Below are positions 8,416 to 17,270 of a DNA stretch of 37,141 nucleotides, piece after piece. Below the pieces are notes generated by a model that saw only the letters and a program-made list of their open reading frames with translations, was not told the DNA's origin and made no database searches. Position 1 is the stretch's first letter. Each line of letters starts with the position of its first letter. The stretch is from Lysobacter sp. (lineage in GTDB: Bacteria > Pseudomonadota > Gammaproteobacteria > Xanthomonadales > Xanthomonadaceae). The position numbers were made by a program, and so were the translations under genes. Where the stretch lies: positions 1-37,141 of the forward strand of contig JASLDW010000076.1 in assembly GCA_030151365.1 (NCBI GenBank). Direction: 5' to 3'.

Positions 8416-10952
8416 TGGATGGTCCTCAGGTAGCAGCTGGCGACAGCGGAGACGGCTTGCACCTCGACCTGGGCAGCCTGCGCATCGGCCTCGGCTTGCG
8501 CCAATACCTCGCTGGCCGGACGGAGATTGCCGTCCTCGTCGAGGATGTGGAGATTCGGATCGGCGGCAACGGCCTCGTGCGCTGCTTGGGTCAGCGGGTC
8601 GGCGTGAGCCGAGCCGGTTACTTGTCCGCGGTCGCCCGCCTCAGACCGTCCACCATCGCTTGGGCTGCCGCGTCTGTATATTCCTTGCGGCTTTTGAAGC
8701 CCCGCTTCTCCCAGTACGGCCTCGTGTCCTGCGCCGCGGAAGCCTCGGTAGGTAGCGTCTGAGATACGCCCTGCTCGGCGTTCTTCTTCAAGGGCTGCTG
8801 TGAGCCTTTCATGGAGTCCATTTTGCTCCACATGCGGGATGCTTGCAAGATCGACCAGGGCCTGATTCCCCCGCCCCCGACTGTTGTCGATGAAACGCAT
8901 TTGAACGCGCGGATCGTCGGCATATCGGCGGGCGACTTCCTCCATCACCGGACGGACGCCCAAGTGGGTCTTGGCGTGCTCTTCCAGCGGCACCGTGCGG
9001 CCCGTCCCGAATTCCTTGATCTGGCGCTCCGCGCGCGTCAGTGCGCCGAGCTGCAAGGCCTCAACTGGGTCACGGTAGACGTACATGATTTCCACGTCGC
9101 GACCTGCGCTCAAGGCCTGCTCGATCTTCTGGACCGAGGATTCCAACTTGTTCATGTTGGTGTCGTAGGTGATTTCTGGCCGAATGCCGTCAGCGATCGC
9201 GTTCACCGCGGTGGTCTTGCCTGCACCCGTGCCGCCGGCAGTGAACCGCACGACGGGATCGAATCCCTCCGGCGTCGGCGCGGCGAGCTTGTCCTCGTAG
9301 ATCGCCTTGATCGTGTCGCTGGCCGCTTCATGTACGTCCGCGCTGCGCGTGCGGTCAGCGAGGTATTCCGGTGAGAGCTCCCGGGCCGTGTCGGTGTTGA
9401 GGACGGTTCCGCCCTTCGATTCATCGAGCTTCGCGTATTCGGCGGCGAGGTTGTCGCTGGATTCGACCAGGCGCGCGCGCAATGCTTGGCCTGCCGGATT
9501 GGTGTCGACCAGCGAACCATCCACGACGTTCACGCCGGCGCGGCGTGCGCGGCGCGTCCAGTTCGCGATGGCTTCGTCTTTCGTCAGCCCCTCGAGGTAC
9601 GGATTCGCCTTGATCTGCTTGGCCGTGAGGATGTCGCGCATCGGCGTGTCGCCTGCGGCCTTGGCGAATTCCACCGCGTTGCCGCCGAAGTGGTGGGCGG
9701 CGTACAGGTTGAGCGCGGTGACCGGTTGCCCCGCCTTCTCGAGCATTGCCGCATTCCCTGAGCGCAGTACGCGCTCCATTTCCGCCGACTTCGCCGGATC
9801 GCGGCGAGAGTCGAGCAGCTGCTTGTCGGTGAGTCCTTCAGCCCATGCCGGTTTCGCAATCTCCACCACACGCCGCCAGGTGCTCGGGATGAACTGGTCG
9901 AGTCCGAGCGCGCCCGACGTGCTCGGCTTGGCGTTCGGGTTGCCGCCGGATTCCAGCGCAATGCGCATGGCGTCGTAGCCGGAGAGGTCGGGGACCACGC
10001 GCGGCACGGGCGGCATGTCGAACTTCGACGGGTCGAACTTGCCCTCGACATTGACCGGCTCGCCCTTTCCGAGCTGTTCCAGCGCGATCGCCAGCATGTC
10101 CTGGTGATGCTCTGGGGCATCGGCCACCTTGGGCTCGCCCGGCATCGTCTCGTTGACGAAGTGCTGTGCGTTGCTGGCTGTCAGCGTGGCGTCGCGCTGC
10201 GACAACGTCGGATCGGGCCGGCCTGCGCCTAGGTGCGTGGTCACGCCGAACACGGAGCCCATCAGCGCGTCGATCGCGCGCGACTCTGCGTTGCCCTTGT
10301 ACTGGTCGGCGACATTCCCATATCCGCCGGCGTTGAGCTCTGCCTGCGTCGCCTGCCGTCCCGCCTCCATCATCGCCGCGTTGCCGATCGCGCCGGTGGC
10401 AATACGCGTGGTGAGCGTGCTGCCGATCACCGGAATCTTGAAGCCGGTCGCGGCGACGGCGGCCTGTGTGGTGGCGACGGCGGTGGCGGTCTTCGGATCG
10501 ACGCCCTGGTCAACGGCGTCCATGCCAGCGTTCATTCCGGTAGAGAGGATTCCGACCGGCCCACCCGCGACAAACGGCGTCAGCGCATCGACCAGCCCGC
10601 CGATGATGTGCCCCGCCTTGCCGACGCTTGCGCCATCCGGCGTCCACTGCTGGCGGCGATCCGTTTCCGGCTGTACGAGGTGTTCCTGAACCCATTGCTT
10701 GCTCTCGTCGGTCAGGCCGGTGCCGAGCAGTTCTGGGGCGGTTTCTGCGGCCACGAACAGTGCGCGACGTGCGCTCGCGGACCCACGCATATAGCCATAG
10801 CCAACGGCCTTACCGAAGCCGTCAAGCATTCCTGGCGGGGAATTTGACAGCTTTCCGGTGATGCCTGCCTTATCGAGAAAATCTGCCGCAGCAATATCTG
10901 CCTCGTCCGGCTCTCGGTATTCGGACTGTTGTTTCTGAGTAGCAACCGGCAT
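8412..10952 (-). CDS. Ejection protein with lytic transglycosylase and zeta-toxin-like kinase domains (846 aa)
   Basis: By position this is the T7 gp16 counterpart, which opens the cell wall during DNA entry. Residues about 325-450 are a soluble lytic transglycosylase domain: catalytic Glu334 in ALESGGNPNAK, then GALGLDQFIPSTW and NLYAAHHFGG. Unlike T7 gp16, the domain is internal. Around residues 565-700 lies a P-loop kinase domain: GGTGAGKTT with Lys579, then EIMYVYRDPVEA and GRTVPLEEH, a pattern matching zeta toxins, which phosphorylate UDP-N-acetylglucosamine. The C-terminus (NLHILDEDGNLRPASEVLAQ) resembles tails of phage polyvalent proteins. Start ATG 10952 overlaps the previous stop as TGATG. 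The two domain calls are sequence-based; delivery into the host with the DNA is inference. Confidence 0.8.
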   Translation of the reverse strand: MPVATQKQQSEYREPDEADIAAADFLDKAGITGKLSNSPPGMLDGFGKAVGYGYMRGSASARRALFVAAETAPELLGTGLTDESKQWVQEHLVQPETDRRQQWTPDGASVGKAGHIIGGLVDALTPFVAGGPVGILSTGMNAGMDAVDQGVDPKTATAVATTQAAVAATGFKIPVIGSTLTTRIATGAIGNAAMMEAGRQATQAELNAGGYGNVADQYKGNAESRAIDALMGSVFGVTTHLGAGRPDPTLSQRDATLTASNAQHFVNETMPGEPKVADAPEHHQDMLAIALEQLGKGEPVNVEGKFDPSKFDMPPVPRVVPDLSGYDAMRIALESGGNPNAKPSTSGALGLDQFIPSTWRRVVEIAKPAWAEGLTDKQLLDSRRDPAKSAEMERVLRSGNAAMLEKAGQPVTALNLYAAHHFGGNAVEFAKAAGDTPMRDILTAKQIKANPYLEGLTKDEAIANWTRRARRAGVNVVDGSLVDTNPAGQALRARLVESSDNLAAEYAKLDESKGGTVLNTDTARELSPEYLADRTRSADVHEAASDTIKAIYEDKLAAPTPEGFDPVVRFTAGGTGAGKTTAVNAIADGIRPEITYDTNMNKLESSVQKIEQALSAGRDVEIMYVYRDPVEALQLGALTRAERQIKEFGTGRTVPLEEHAKTHLGVRPVMEEVARRYADDPRVQMRFIDNSRGRGNQALVDLASIPHVEQNGLHERLTAALEEERRAGRISDATYRGFRGAGHEAVLGEAGLQKPQGIYRRGSPSDGGRSEAGDRGQVTGSAHADPLTQAAHEAVAADPNLHILDEDGNLRPASEVLAQAEADAQAAQVEVQAVSAVASCYLRTIQ

Positions 10953-13054
10953 CAATGCCTCCCATCCGTAGGCGCAAGGCGAACAGGCCCGAGCGGAATC
11001 GGTAAATTCGGACTGAAATCAATCCTTACTGGGTAATCTCGTCCATTAGGATTTTTTTTTGGCTTGTAGACCGGGACGATGCCATTCATCACAACATAGA
11101 GCCCGGGTTGATCTGTCGATACAAGGCCAACCCTCATGTCTGGATCGTGCCCAGCTTCCCGCATTGCGATCTTGATCTTCTGCTGCGCCAGTTCCTCGAA
11201 GCGATCCGCAGTCATGCCGAACGGAGCCGGCACGCGCGTTCCACCGATGTTCGCCAGGTCGCCGGTGATCGACTTGACGCACTCTTTCAGCAGCTTCGCG
11301 TCGAGGGTATCGCCGGCTTTCGTGAAGCCACCTTGCGCGGCCCATGCGGCATACAGGGCGCGCACGGCGTGGTAGTCGTTCTCCATGTCGGTGCGGCCTT
11401 GGTAGGCGTTGCCGACGATGCTGGCGAACTCGCTGCGCATGTCCTTGTCCGATGGCGCGTAATACTTCGTCCCGCCCTCGTCTTTCTTGCCGAGCAGCGC
11501 TTCGCCGCGCAGGAGCATGCCGGCGATTTTGTTGCCACCCGGCGTGTCGTAGGCCGCAATCGTTCCGGCCTTCGCCTTGATCGGCTCCGACTGTCCGATC
11601 TGATCCATGATCGAGCCGTAGATTTCAGCGCTGCCGGATGCGATGCGGAGCTTTCCGAACAGCTGCGACAGCGTGTCGGGGTTCATTCCATTCATCGCGT
11701 CGGCGAGGCCCTGCGCCTCAGTCGCGGTCAGGACGTTCTTGTCCACCCGGTAGCCGCTGGCTTGTAGCGCTTTCACGTTGTCGAGACGATCCTGCAACGC
11801 TCGACCAACCTGCGACAGGTCGCCCGTCACCAACCCCTTCATATCGATCTGCGCCGGCCCCTTGCCGGTCATATTGGTGAGGTAGCGCTGCGGATCTTCG
11901 TTGCGCATCTTGCCGTCGTTCTCGAGCAGTCCGCGAATTGCCTTGTAGTGATCCCAGTCGTCCGGGGTTCCGCCGTTTTTGTTGAGCTCGGCCTCGCGTT
12001 GCGTGAGCCATGCGGTCTGCTGTGTCAGCGGCATGCGACGCAGCGCCTGCACCTGATCCACCGCCTTCACTGCTTCGATGAACGCCCCCTCGTATTTCGT
12101 GCCCTTCACCGCCGCGGCCCATGCGGGAATGTCGTCCGGACGTGCAGGGATACCGGACTCGGCCTGCTTCCATACGTCGCCGACCACGGACTTCGCCGCT
12201 GATTCACGCTTGTTGGCGTCGGCCTCGGCTGCACTGTTGAGCGCATCTATCTGGTTCTGCACGAGACTCGTGTAGCCGACGCGATGCGTAGGATCGACGG
12301 TCGCCATGTAGAGGCCGTCCTTCGCGGTGAGGTCGGTCTTGAGCTTTTCCAGCGCCGGGATGCTGTCGCGACCATCGAACAGGCGCGTCTTGATATCGGT
12401 GCCGAACACTTCCTGCCGATACTTATCGCGCAGCTCCTGCGCCTTTTGCTCGCCGATCCCGCCCTTCCGGATATAACCAGACGTGACCGCATCGATGCTG
12501 TCGAGCGCGCGCCCAATGTTCTTGTCCATCGAGAACAGCTTCACCGAGTCGTCGAGGAGCTGAACGCCTTGGGCGAGCATGTCGTCGCTCTGTGCTGCAC
12601 GCGCGAGGTCATGCACGCCGAGCTGTGCCTCACTCTGGATTTTCTGGATGCCGCCATTGAAGTGTTCGGCCAGCACTGCACTCGCGCCATCCGGAAGCGT
12701 CGGCGGCGGGGTGTTCTTGATCTGCTCGGCCCATGCGTCGCCGGCCTTGTCGTAGGACACCTCGCCCGACTTGAGCTTCTGCGCGAAATCACCGCCCTGC
12801 TGGCGCATCGCAATCTCGTACTGCGTCAGCGCGTTCGCGGCCTTGGCGTTCGCCAGCTGATCCGCCTGCCGCTTTTCCTCGGCACGCTGCTGGATCGCCA
12901 TGTTTCCGGTGACTCCGGCGAGGTTGCCGATGCCTTCCGCGATCGCCTGCGCGCCGCGCCCGGATTGCTCGACGGCGGAGAAGTCGAGACGGCTGGGCTG
13001 GCTGCGCGGAATCGCGCTGGCCTGGTCGAAATTGCCGGGAGGAATCTGCGCCAT
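10952..13054 (-). CDS. Internal virion protein, T7 gp15-like by position (700 aa)
   Basis: This long, mostly helical, charged protein has no transmembrane segment or enzyme motif. Start ATG 13054 overlaps the TAA of the upstream gene (TAATG) and its stop overlaps the next start. Its size, helical character and place between a small membrane-type core protein and the transglycosylase protein match the gp14-gp15-gp16 order of T7 internal core proteins that form the DNA-ejection channel. The first 60 residues hold repeated short QAIAEGIGNLAG-like helices. Function is inferred from synteny. Confidence 0.7.
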   Translation of the reverse strand: MAQIPPGNFDQASAIPRSQPSRLDFSAVEQSGRGAQAIAEGIGNLAGVTGNMAIQQRAEEKRQADQLANAKAANALTQYEIAMRQQGGDFAQKLKSGEVSYDKAGDAWAEQIKNTPPPTLPDGASAVLAEHFNGGIQKIQSEAQLGVHDLARAAQSDDMLAQGVQLLDDSVKLFSMDKNIGRALDSIDAVTSGYIRKGGIGEQKAQELRDKYRQEVFGTDIKTRLFDGRDSIPALEKLKTDLTAKDGLYMATVDPTHRVGYTSLVQNQIDALNSAAEADANKRESAAKSVVGDVWKQAESGIPARPDDIPAWAAAVKGTKYEGAFIEAVKAVDQVQALRRMPLTQQTAWLTQREAELNKNGGTPDDWDHYKAIRGLLENDGKMRNEDPQRYLTNMTGKGPAQIDMKGLVTGDLSQVGRALQDRLDNVKALQASGYRVDKNVLTATEAQGLADAMNGMNPDTLSQLFGKLRIASGSAEIYGSIMDQIGQSEPIKAKAGTIAAYDTPGGNKIAGMLLRGEALLGKKDEGGTKYYAPSDKDMRSEFASIVGNAYQGRTDMENDYHAVRALYAAWAAQGGFTKAGDTLDAKLLKECVKSITGDLANIGGTRVPAPFGMTADRFEELAQQKIKIAMREAGHDPDMRVGLVSTDQPGLYVVMNGIVPVYKPKKNPNGRDYPVRIDFSPNLPIPLGPVRLAPTDGRH

Positions 13055-13557
13055 TACGCCGCACCCCCTGCGCGCTTCCAACCGGAATAGGTATTCAGCC
13101 CGCTCGCGACACCGGACAGTAGTGTGCCGGTGTTCTGCATCTGGCCGTTCTGGCGGGCGATGCTCGCGCCCTGGCTGTCGAGGTAGCCCTGCTGGTTGAG
13201 GCGTGCGCTACGGTCGCCACCGTTGAGGATCGTCAGGCGCGCGTCCTCCTCGCTGTTCTTAACGATTTCCTGATCGAGACGCACCGCAGTCGGCGAGTTC
13301 ACATCCACGCCGGATGCCGCAGCCGCCGCGGTTGCCTGCGAGCGTTGCGCCTTCGCAGCCTTGCGGATGCGCATTGCTTCTACTTCCGCTTCGCCAGCGG
13401 CGGTGCGTGCATCGGCAGCAGCTTGATCGGCTTGGAATTTGAGGTCGGATTCGTGCTGCTTAGCCGCGGTGTCGGTCGCATACATCGAGGCACCGGTCGC
13501 AGCAGCAGTTGCAGCCAATGAAGCAATCAGGAGGACGGTGGTGGTTGCTACGGCCAT
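13054..13557 (-). CDS. Internal virion protein, T7 gp14-like by position (167 aa)
   Basis: An N-terminal hydrophobic helix (residues about 5-27, TTTVLLIASLAATAAATGAS) is followed by a long alanine- and glutamate-rich coiled coil and a glycine/serine-rich C-terminus ending SGVASGLNTYSGWKRAG. This layout is typical of the small ejection protein that enters the outer membrane in T7-type phages. ATG 13557 overlaps the preceding TAA (TAATG); another in-frame ATG at 13590 lies inside the upstream gene and is unlikely. Confidence 0.65.
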   Translation of the reverse strand: MAVATTTVLLIASLAATAAATGASMYATDTAAKQHESDLKFQADQAAADARTAAGEAEVEAMRIRKAAKAQRSQATAAAAASGVDVNSPTAVRLDQEIVKNSEEDARLTILNGGDRSARLNQQGYLDSQGASIARQNGQMQNTGTLLSGVASGLNTYSGWKRAGGAA

Positions 13558-14003
13558 TAATTGAGCTCCTTCAGGAATGCGGACTCGCACGCGCGATATC
13601 CCCAGCGCCGGTACATGCGCTCTACGACCAGCGGCGAGTTGGCAAGTGCGCTCATGGAAATGCGTTGCGCAGATCGTTCGCGCGCGATTTCTTCCGCACG
13701 CTCAATCAATTCGCAGGCAGCGCGCGATCCGCGCGCGCCATGATCGACCCACCACAACACCTCCTGAGCCATGAGAACTGCATGGTTCATTGGCATTGGG
13801 GCGATCCCGACGCCGATCATTCCAACAGTCTTTCCATCGTGTTCGGCGAGCAGGATGTATCCCATTTGGATAATGGCTAGCGCCGTGATTTCGGCAGACT
13901 TTCGACAGAACTCGATGTGCGCGTGCTCGCTGAATAGATGGAACTGCTCGCCCATCCTGAGTAATTCCGGCATGTCGTCAGCAGTTGCGAAACGGATATT
14001 CAC
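13557..14003 (-). CDS. GNAT-fold acetyltransferase-like protein 2 (148 aa)
   Basis: This GNAT-like protein starts at GTG 14003, overlapping the upstream stop as GTGA. The expected order is present: NIRFATADDMPELLRM, beta-strand YILLAEHDGKTVGMIG, the acetyl-CoA loop region DHGARGSRAACELIERA, and C-terminal VVERMYRRWGYRACE. It is a tandem paralogue of the gene before it. It sits where T7 has gene 13, whose product is reported to have an acetyltransferase-related fold, so a virion-assembly role is as likely as an enzymatic one. Substrate is unknown. Confidence 0.75.
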   Translation of the reverse strand: MNIRFATADDMPELLRMGEQFHLFSEHAHIEFCRKSAEITALAIIQMGYILLAEHDGKTVGMIGVGIAPMPMNHAVLMAQEVLWWVDHGARGSRAACELIERAEEIARERSAQRISMSALANSPLVVERMYRRWGYRACESAFLKELN

Positions 14004-14449
14004 GCGCCCTCCGTGAGCTCGAATAGCTGTCCAACCGGAGCGAACCCGGCGGCGGCGTACAGGCGTGCGGTGAAGTCGTGCCGGACGCCGGTGGTGATGC
14101 CGACCTGCGGAATCGCTTCGTGCATGAGCGCCCAATCGACGAAGGCGTTCAGCAGTCGCGCCGCGGCGATTCCACCTCGCTTCCCCGGTGCGACGAACAT
14201 GGCGTAATCGTTCGCAACGCGAGCGGTCGTGAAGTAGTGCTCGGACCATGAACCAAGGAATCCACCGATCAGCTCACCGTCGTGCTCGGCCACCAGCGCC
14301 AATCCTTCCTGCGCGTCGATCAGCCAGCGGATCAAGTGCTCGACCTTCGCTGCGCTCCATGGGAATCGTGCATAGCGCGACTCGGCGTGCATGACCTCGC
14401 CCAGTACCAGCATGGCCGCGATGTCGTCGTGCGTTGCATGCCTGATCAT
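14000..14449 (-). CDS. GNAT-fold acetyltransferase-like protein 1 (149 aa)
   Basis: The GNAT pattern is clear: MIRHATHDDIAAMLVLGEVM, then LALVAEHDGELIGGFLGSW, the acetyl-CoA binding loop VAPGKRGGIAAARLLNAF, and LYAAAGFAPV near the end. ATG 14449 lies 3 bases after the nozzle stop. Together with the next gene it forms a tandem pair between the tail nozzle and the internal core genes. The pair is alike in layout but clearly diverged, so it is an old duplication or two acquisitions. No target can be named. Confidence 0.78.
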   Translation of the reverse strand: MIRHATHDDIAAMLVLGEVMHAESRYARFPWSAAKVEHLIRWLIDAQEGLALVAEHDGELIGGFLGSWSEHYFTTARVANDYAMFVAPGKRGGIAAARLLNAFVDWALMHEAIPQVGITTGVRHDFTARLYAAAGFAPVGQLFELTEGA

Positions 14450-14451
14450 CG

Positions 14452-16080
14452 TCAACCCTCGTTCGCCGTGATCCGCGAAATGACCGACAGCAGGTGGAAC
14501 GGGTACGGCAAACGCTGCTGCACCAGCGTTTGCGCCACGCCATCGGCCCAGCCGAGATTCCCCGCCTTCTTGTCGCCGGTATAGAGCTCGGGTGCCCTGT
14601 CGAGGACGCGCACGCCCAGCTTGCGGAATGGGACTTCTTGCAGGTTGACGTGGCAACCGATGGTCTTGAGCAGCCGCACCTTGACCTCGTAGGCCGACAA
14701 CTGCTGCCCCTGCGAGGAGCCGGTCGGGCCGGGAAATTCAGGCGTCAGCGTCTTGACCGAAGTGATGTAGTTGAGGCCGATTTCCACGTCATTTGCTGGG
14801 CGCGGAAGCGTGATCTGCCCGGTATCGCTCACGTCGAATTCACCCAGGTACACGCCATCACCCTTGGCGTCGACCGTGCGGCCTTTCAGGTGTTCGAGAC
14901 CGCCCCACACGGATGCACCGGCGTCGCTATGGCCGGTGATCGCGGCGTCGGTGTAGAGCGACGGATCGAGGATTTCGACGTAACGCGTGATTGCGCCGTC
15001 GATCGCGCGCGCCACGATGAAAAACACGCGGTCGCCGTTGACGGTCGGCACCACCTCGACGGACTCGAACGCACCTTGCGTCAGCTGCCGCGCCCAGGCG
15101 AATACCTCCTGGTCACGGTCGGCAGTCAGCGTCGCGATCTGTCCGTCGTTGCGCACGACGTAGAGCGTGCCGTCCGGCTCCGGTTGGTATGCCATCGAGG
15201 CAATGCCGCTCTCGGTGACGTGCTCGGCCAGCGTGGAGAGGTCAGGCGCGACGTACTGGCCGTCGTCGTACTGATTCGGCGACAGGGCGCGTACCTTCCG
15301 CCCTGCGCGCTGCGTGAAGTAGATTTCCTGACCAACGCGCACCGGTGGAATCTGCGCTGCACCGTAATTCGACTGATCCTTCACCACGATGTTGGTCGGC
15401 GTGATCGGCTTGTCCTGGCCGCCCTTGATCGAGAACTCGCCGGCGGAGGTGAGCGCGACCAACCCGCGCGCGTTGACCAGGTGCGTGATCGGGTTCGCCT
15501 CCCCGTTGCCGAGGTCGTAGGACAGCGCGTCGTCGTCGAGCGACCCGATGGTGTGGTCGAGGAAGTCGCCGATGACGGACGCCCACACGCGGATCGGGAA
15601 TGCGGTCGTTCCGGCCAGCCACAGACGTGCTTCGTGGATCGTTCCGCAGCGCGGCCAACCGAGGCGATCGCCCCAGCTTGCCCCCTCGAGCGTCCACGAC
15701 AGCGGCGGCGCTGCGACCACCGAGGTCATGCCGACCTCGATCACCGCATTCGCGATCGTCGTGGGATTGGTTCCGTCGAGGCTGGTGATGCGGCAGAGCC
15801 CGCCATTGATCCGGACATACTTGCCAACGTCCTCGGGACGCCAGCCGCCAAGATCGAGGGTGAGCGTGATGGTTGCACCAGCAGGGTCCTTCGCCGACGG
15901 GGTGCACGTGGCTTGCGGCGAGCCGAGGATGACCCACGCGCCGCTGTCGAAACCGACACCGACGAACGCCTGTTTGATTTCCACGGTAACCGTGGTTGCG
16001 TTGGTGTAGCCCGTGATCGTGCCGAGCCCACCATTCGCGACGATGTCGCGGCCAACGTCTGCGGGCAGGAAGTCAGCCAT
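14452..16080 (-). CDS. Tail nozzle protein, C-terminal part (T7 gp12-like, 542 aa)
   Basis: This is the main body of the tail tubular protein B (nozzle). The start MADFLPADVGRDIVANG and later WRPEDVGKYVRINGG match the repeated DVGR-type motif of podovirus nozzle proteins; they are followed by WGDRLGWPRCGTIHEARLWLAGT, the usual GyPr..f...RL motif, and VWASVIGDFLDH. ATG 16080 overlaps the previous stop as TGATG. In most relatives this region is fused to the N-terminal part that is encoded here by the preceding gene. The two products should assemble together below the portal and tail tube A. Confidence 0.85.
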   Translation of the reverse strand: MADFLPADVGRDIVANGGLGTITGYTNATTVTVEIKQAFVGVGFDSGAWVILGSPQATCTPSAKDPAGATITLTLDLGGWRPEDVGKYVRINGGLCRITSLDGTNPTTIANAVIEVGMTSVVAAPPLSWTLEGASWGDRLGWPRCGTIHEARLWLAGTTAFPIRVWASVIGDFLDHTIGSLDDDALSYDLGNGEANPITHLVNARGLVALTSAGEFSIKGGQDKPITPTNIVVKDQSNYGAAQIPPVRVGQEIYFTQRAGRKVRALSPNQYDDGQYVAPDLSTLAEHVTESGIASMAYQPEPDGTLYVVRNDGQIATLTADRDQEVFAWARQLTQGAFESVEVVPTVNGDRVFFIVARAIDGAITRYVEILDPSLYTDAAITGHSDAGASVWGGLEHLKGRTVDAKGDGVYLGEFDVSDTGQITLPRPANDVEIGLNYITSVKTLTPEFPGPTGSSQGQQLSAYEVKVRLLKTIGCHVNLQEVPFRKLGVRVLDRAPELYTGDKKAGNLGWADGVAQTLVQQRLPYPFHLLSVISRITANEG

Positions 16081-17270
16081 CAAGGCAACTCCGGATCGAT
16101 GGCCTTCCCGCTCGAGCGGTGGCGGATGGTGACGTTCACATCCACAGACCCGATCGATCCCTGCGCATCGGTAACGGTGCAGCGCACCGTCGCATAGTTC
16201 GCGGTGTTGTAGCCCTCAGATGCAAGCTGCACTCGCGCGGTATTGGCGCGGGTGATTTCGATCACATCGCTTCCGGAAAGCATTGACCAGGCGTAAGTAA
16301 GCGGCGCGACACCATCAGGCGTCGACGCGGTCGGGCCTTCCACAACACGAAGCCCGGCAGCAACAGAGACGCTAAAATTGAGCGTGCTCGCGCTCACCGT
16401 GATCTGCCCAGTCGGCAGCGTCGCCAGCGGCGTCACGCTATTGGACGCGGCGGATGCGACAGAGGTGCCGATGGCATTTGTCGCTGTCACGGTGAACGTG
16501 TAGGCCACGCCGTTGGTCAGGCCTTCCACCTTGATCGGGCTCTTGGTGCCGGTCGCCGTGATGCCCCCCGGACTCGAGATGGCGGTGTAGTGATCGATCG
16601 GGATGCCGCCGGTGTTGGCGGGCGGCGTGAAGTTGACCGATGCCGACGCCTGCAACGGATAGGCAGTGCCGATGGTCGGAGCGCTCGGCGCGGTCGTCGG
16701 CGACGTGGTGAACGTGCGGCCAGCGCCGACAGAAGACGACGACAGCGTGAGGCGCGCATCCGGGCGATGCCCGTTCTCGGCGAACGGCATCACCGTCCAC
16801 GGCACGGGGATCAGCACCCATTGCGTCGGCGTCACCCGACGCAGCTGGTACGGCTGCACGTCGGGATGGAACAGGAACATCACGTCTGCCGACTGCTTCG
16901 ACGTGATCTTGGGAATCTGATCCTCGGTATACGGGCTCGCGATTTCCAGCACCGCGAGCGCGTCGTCCAGCAGCACCGCACCAGTAGCGCCATCGTAGAA
17001 GCGGATGTACTGGTGGCCGAATTCGAGCATGTAGCTCTGCTCGATGTTGTAGACGTAGCGGATCAGTCGCGCCTTGCGCGCGCCGGCGAACTTCGCGATC
17101 GACAGGAAGCGCGTGCCGTAGCGACGCATGACGCCGCCGTGCACCGCCACGATGCCGTTCTCGATCGTCTCCGCGCCGTTCTGATAGCGCGCCACGTCCC
17201 CACGCCCCTTCATGCGCGGGGTCAACTCGCCCGCCGTGAAGTTGCTCTGATTGAAGACGACGCGCGCCAT
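16080..17270 (-). CDS. Tail nozzle protein, N-terminal part with FN3 and Ig-like domains (396 aa)
   Basis: Residues 1-185 are the N-terminal part of a T7 gp12-like nozzle: FNQSNFTAGELTPRMKGRGD, then NGIVAVHGGVMRRYGTRFL and FGHQYIRFYDG. Residues about 194-282 form a fibronectin type III domain (PSAPTIGTA ... IDHYTAISSPGG ... GLTNGVAYTFTVTATNAIG). Residues about 300-385 look like an Ig/PKD-like domain ending VRCTVTDAQGSIGSVDVNV. The FN3 and Ig-like modules follow the point where the nozzle sequence stops and the next gene resumes it. FN3 and Ig domains on virions often bind carbohydrates. ATG 17270 overlaps the tail tube A stop as TAATG. Confidence 0.82.
   Translation of the reverse strand: MARVVFNQSNFTAGELTPRMKGRGDVARYQNGAETIENGIVAVHGGVMRRYGTRFLSIAKFAGARKARLIRYVYNIEQSYMLEFGHQYIRFYDGATGAVLLDDALAVLEIASPYTEDQIPKITSKQSADVMFLFHPDVQPYQLRRVTPTQWVLIPVPWTVMPFAENGHRPDARLTLSSSSVGAGRTFTTSPTTAPSAPTIGTAYPLQASASVNFTPPANTGGIPIDHYTAISSPGGITATGTKSPIKVEGLTNGVAYTFTVTATNAIGTSVASAASNSVTPLATLPTGQITVSASTLNFSVSVAAGLRVVEGPTASTPDGVAPLTYAWSMLSGSDVIEITRANTARVQLASEGYNTANYATVRCTVTDAQGSIGSVDVNVTIRHRSSGKAIDPELP

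Noticed and set aside
14494..16197. 567-codon plus-strand open frame opposite the nozzle gene
   Set aside because: It is a GC-driven shadow: Arg-rich, without domains, and opposite a clear gp12-like protein.
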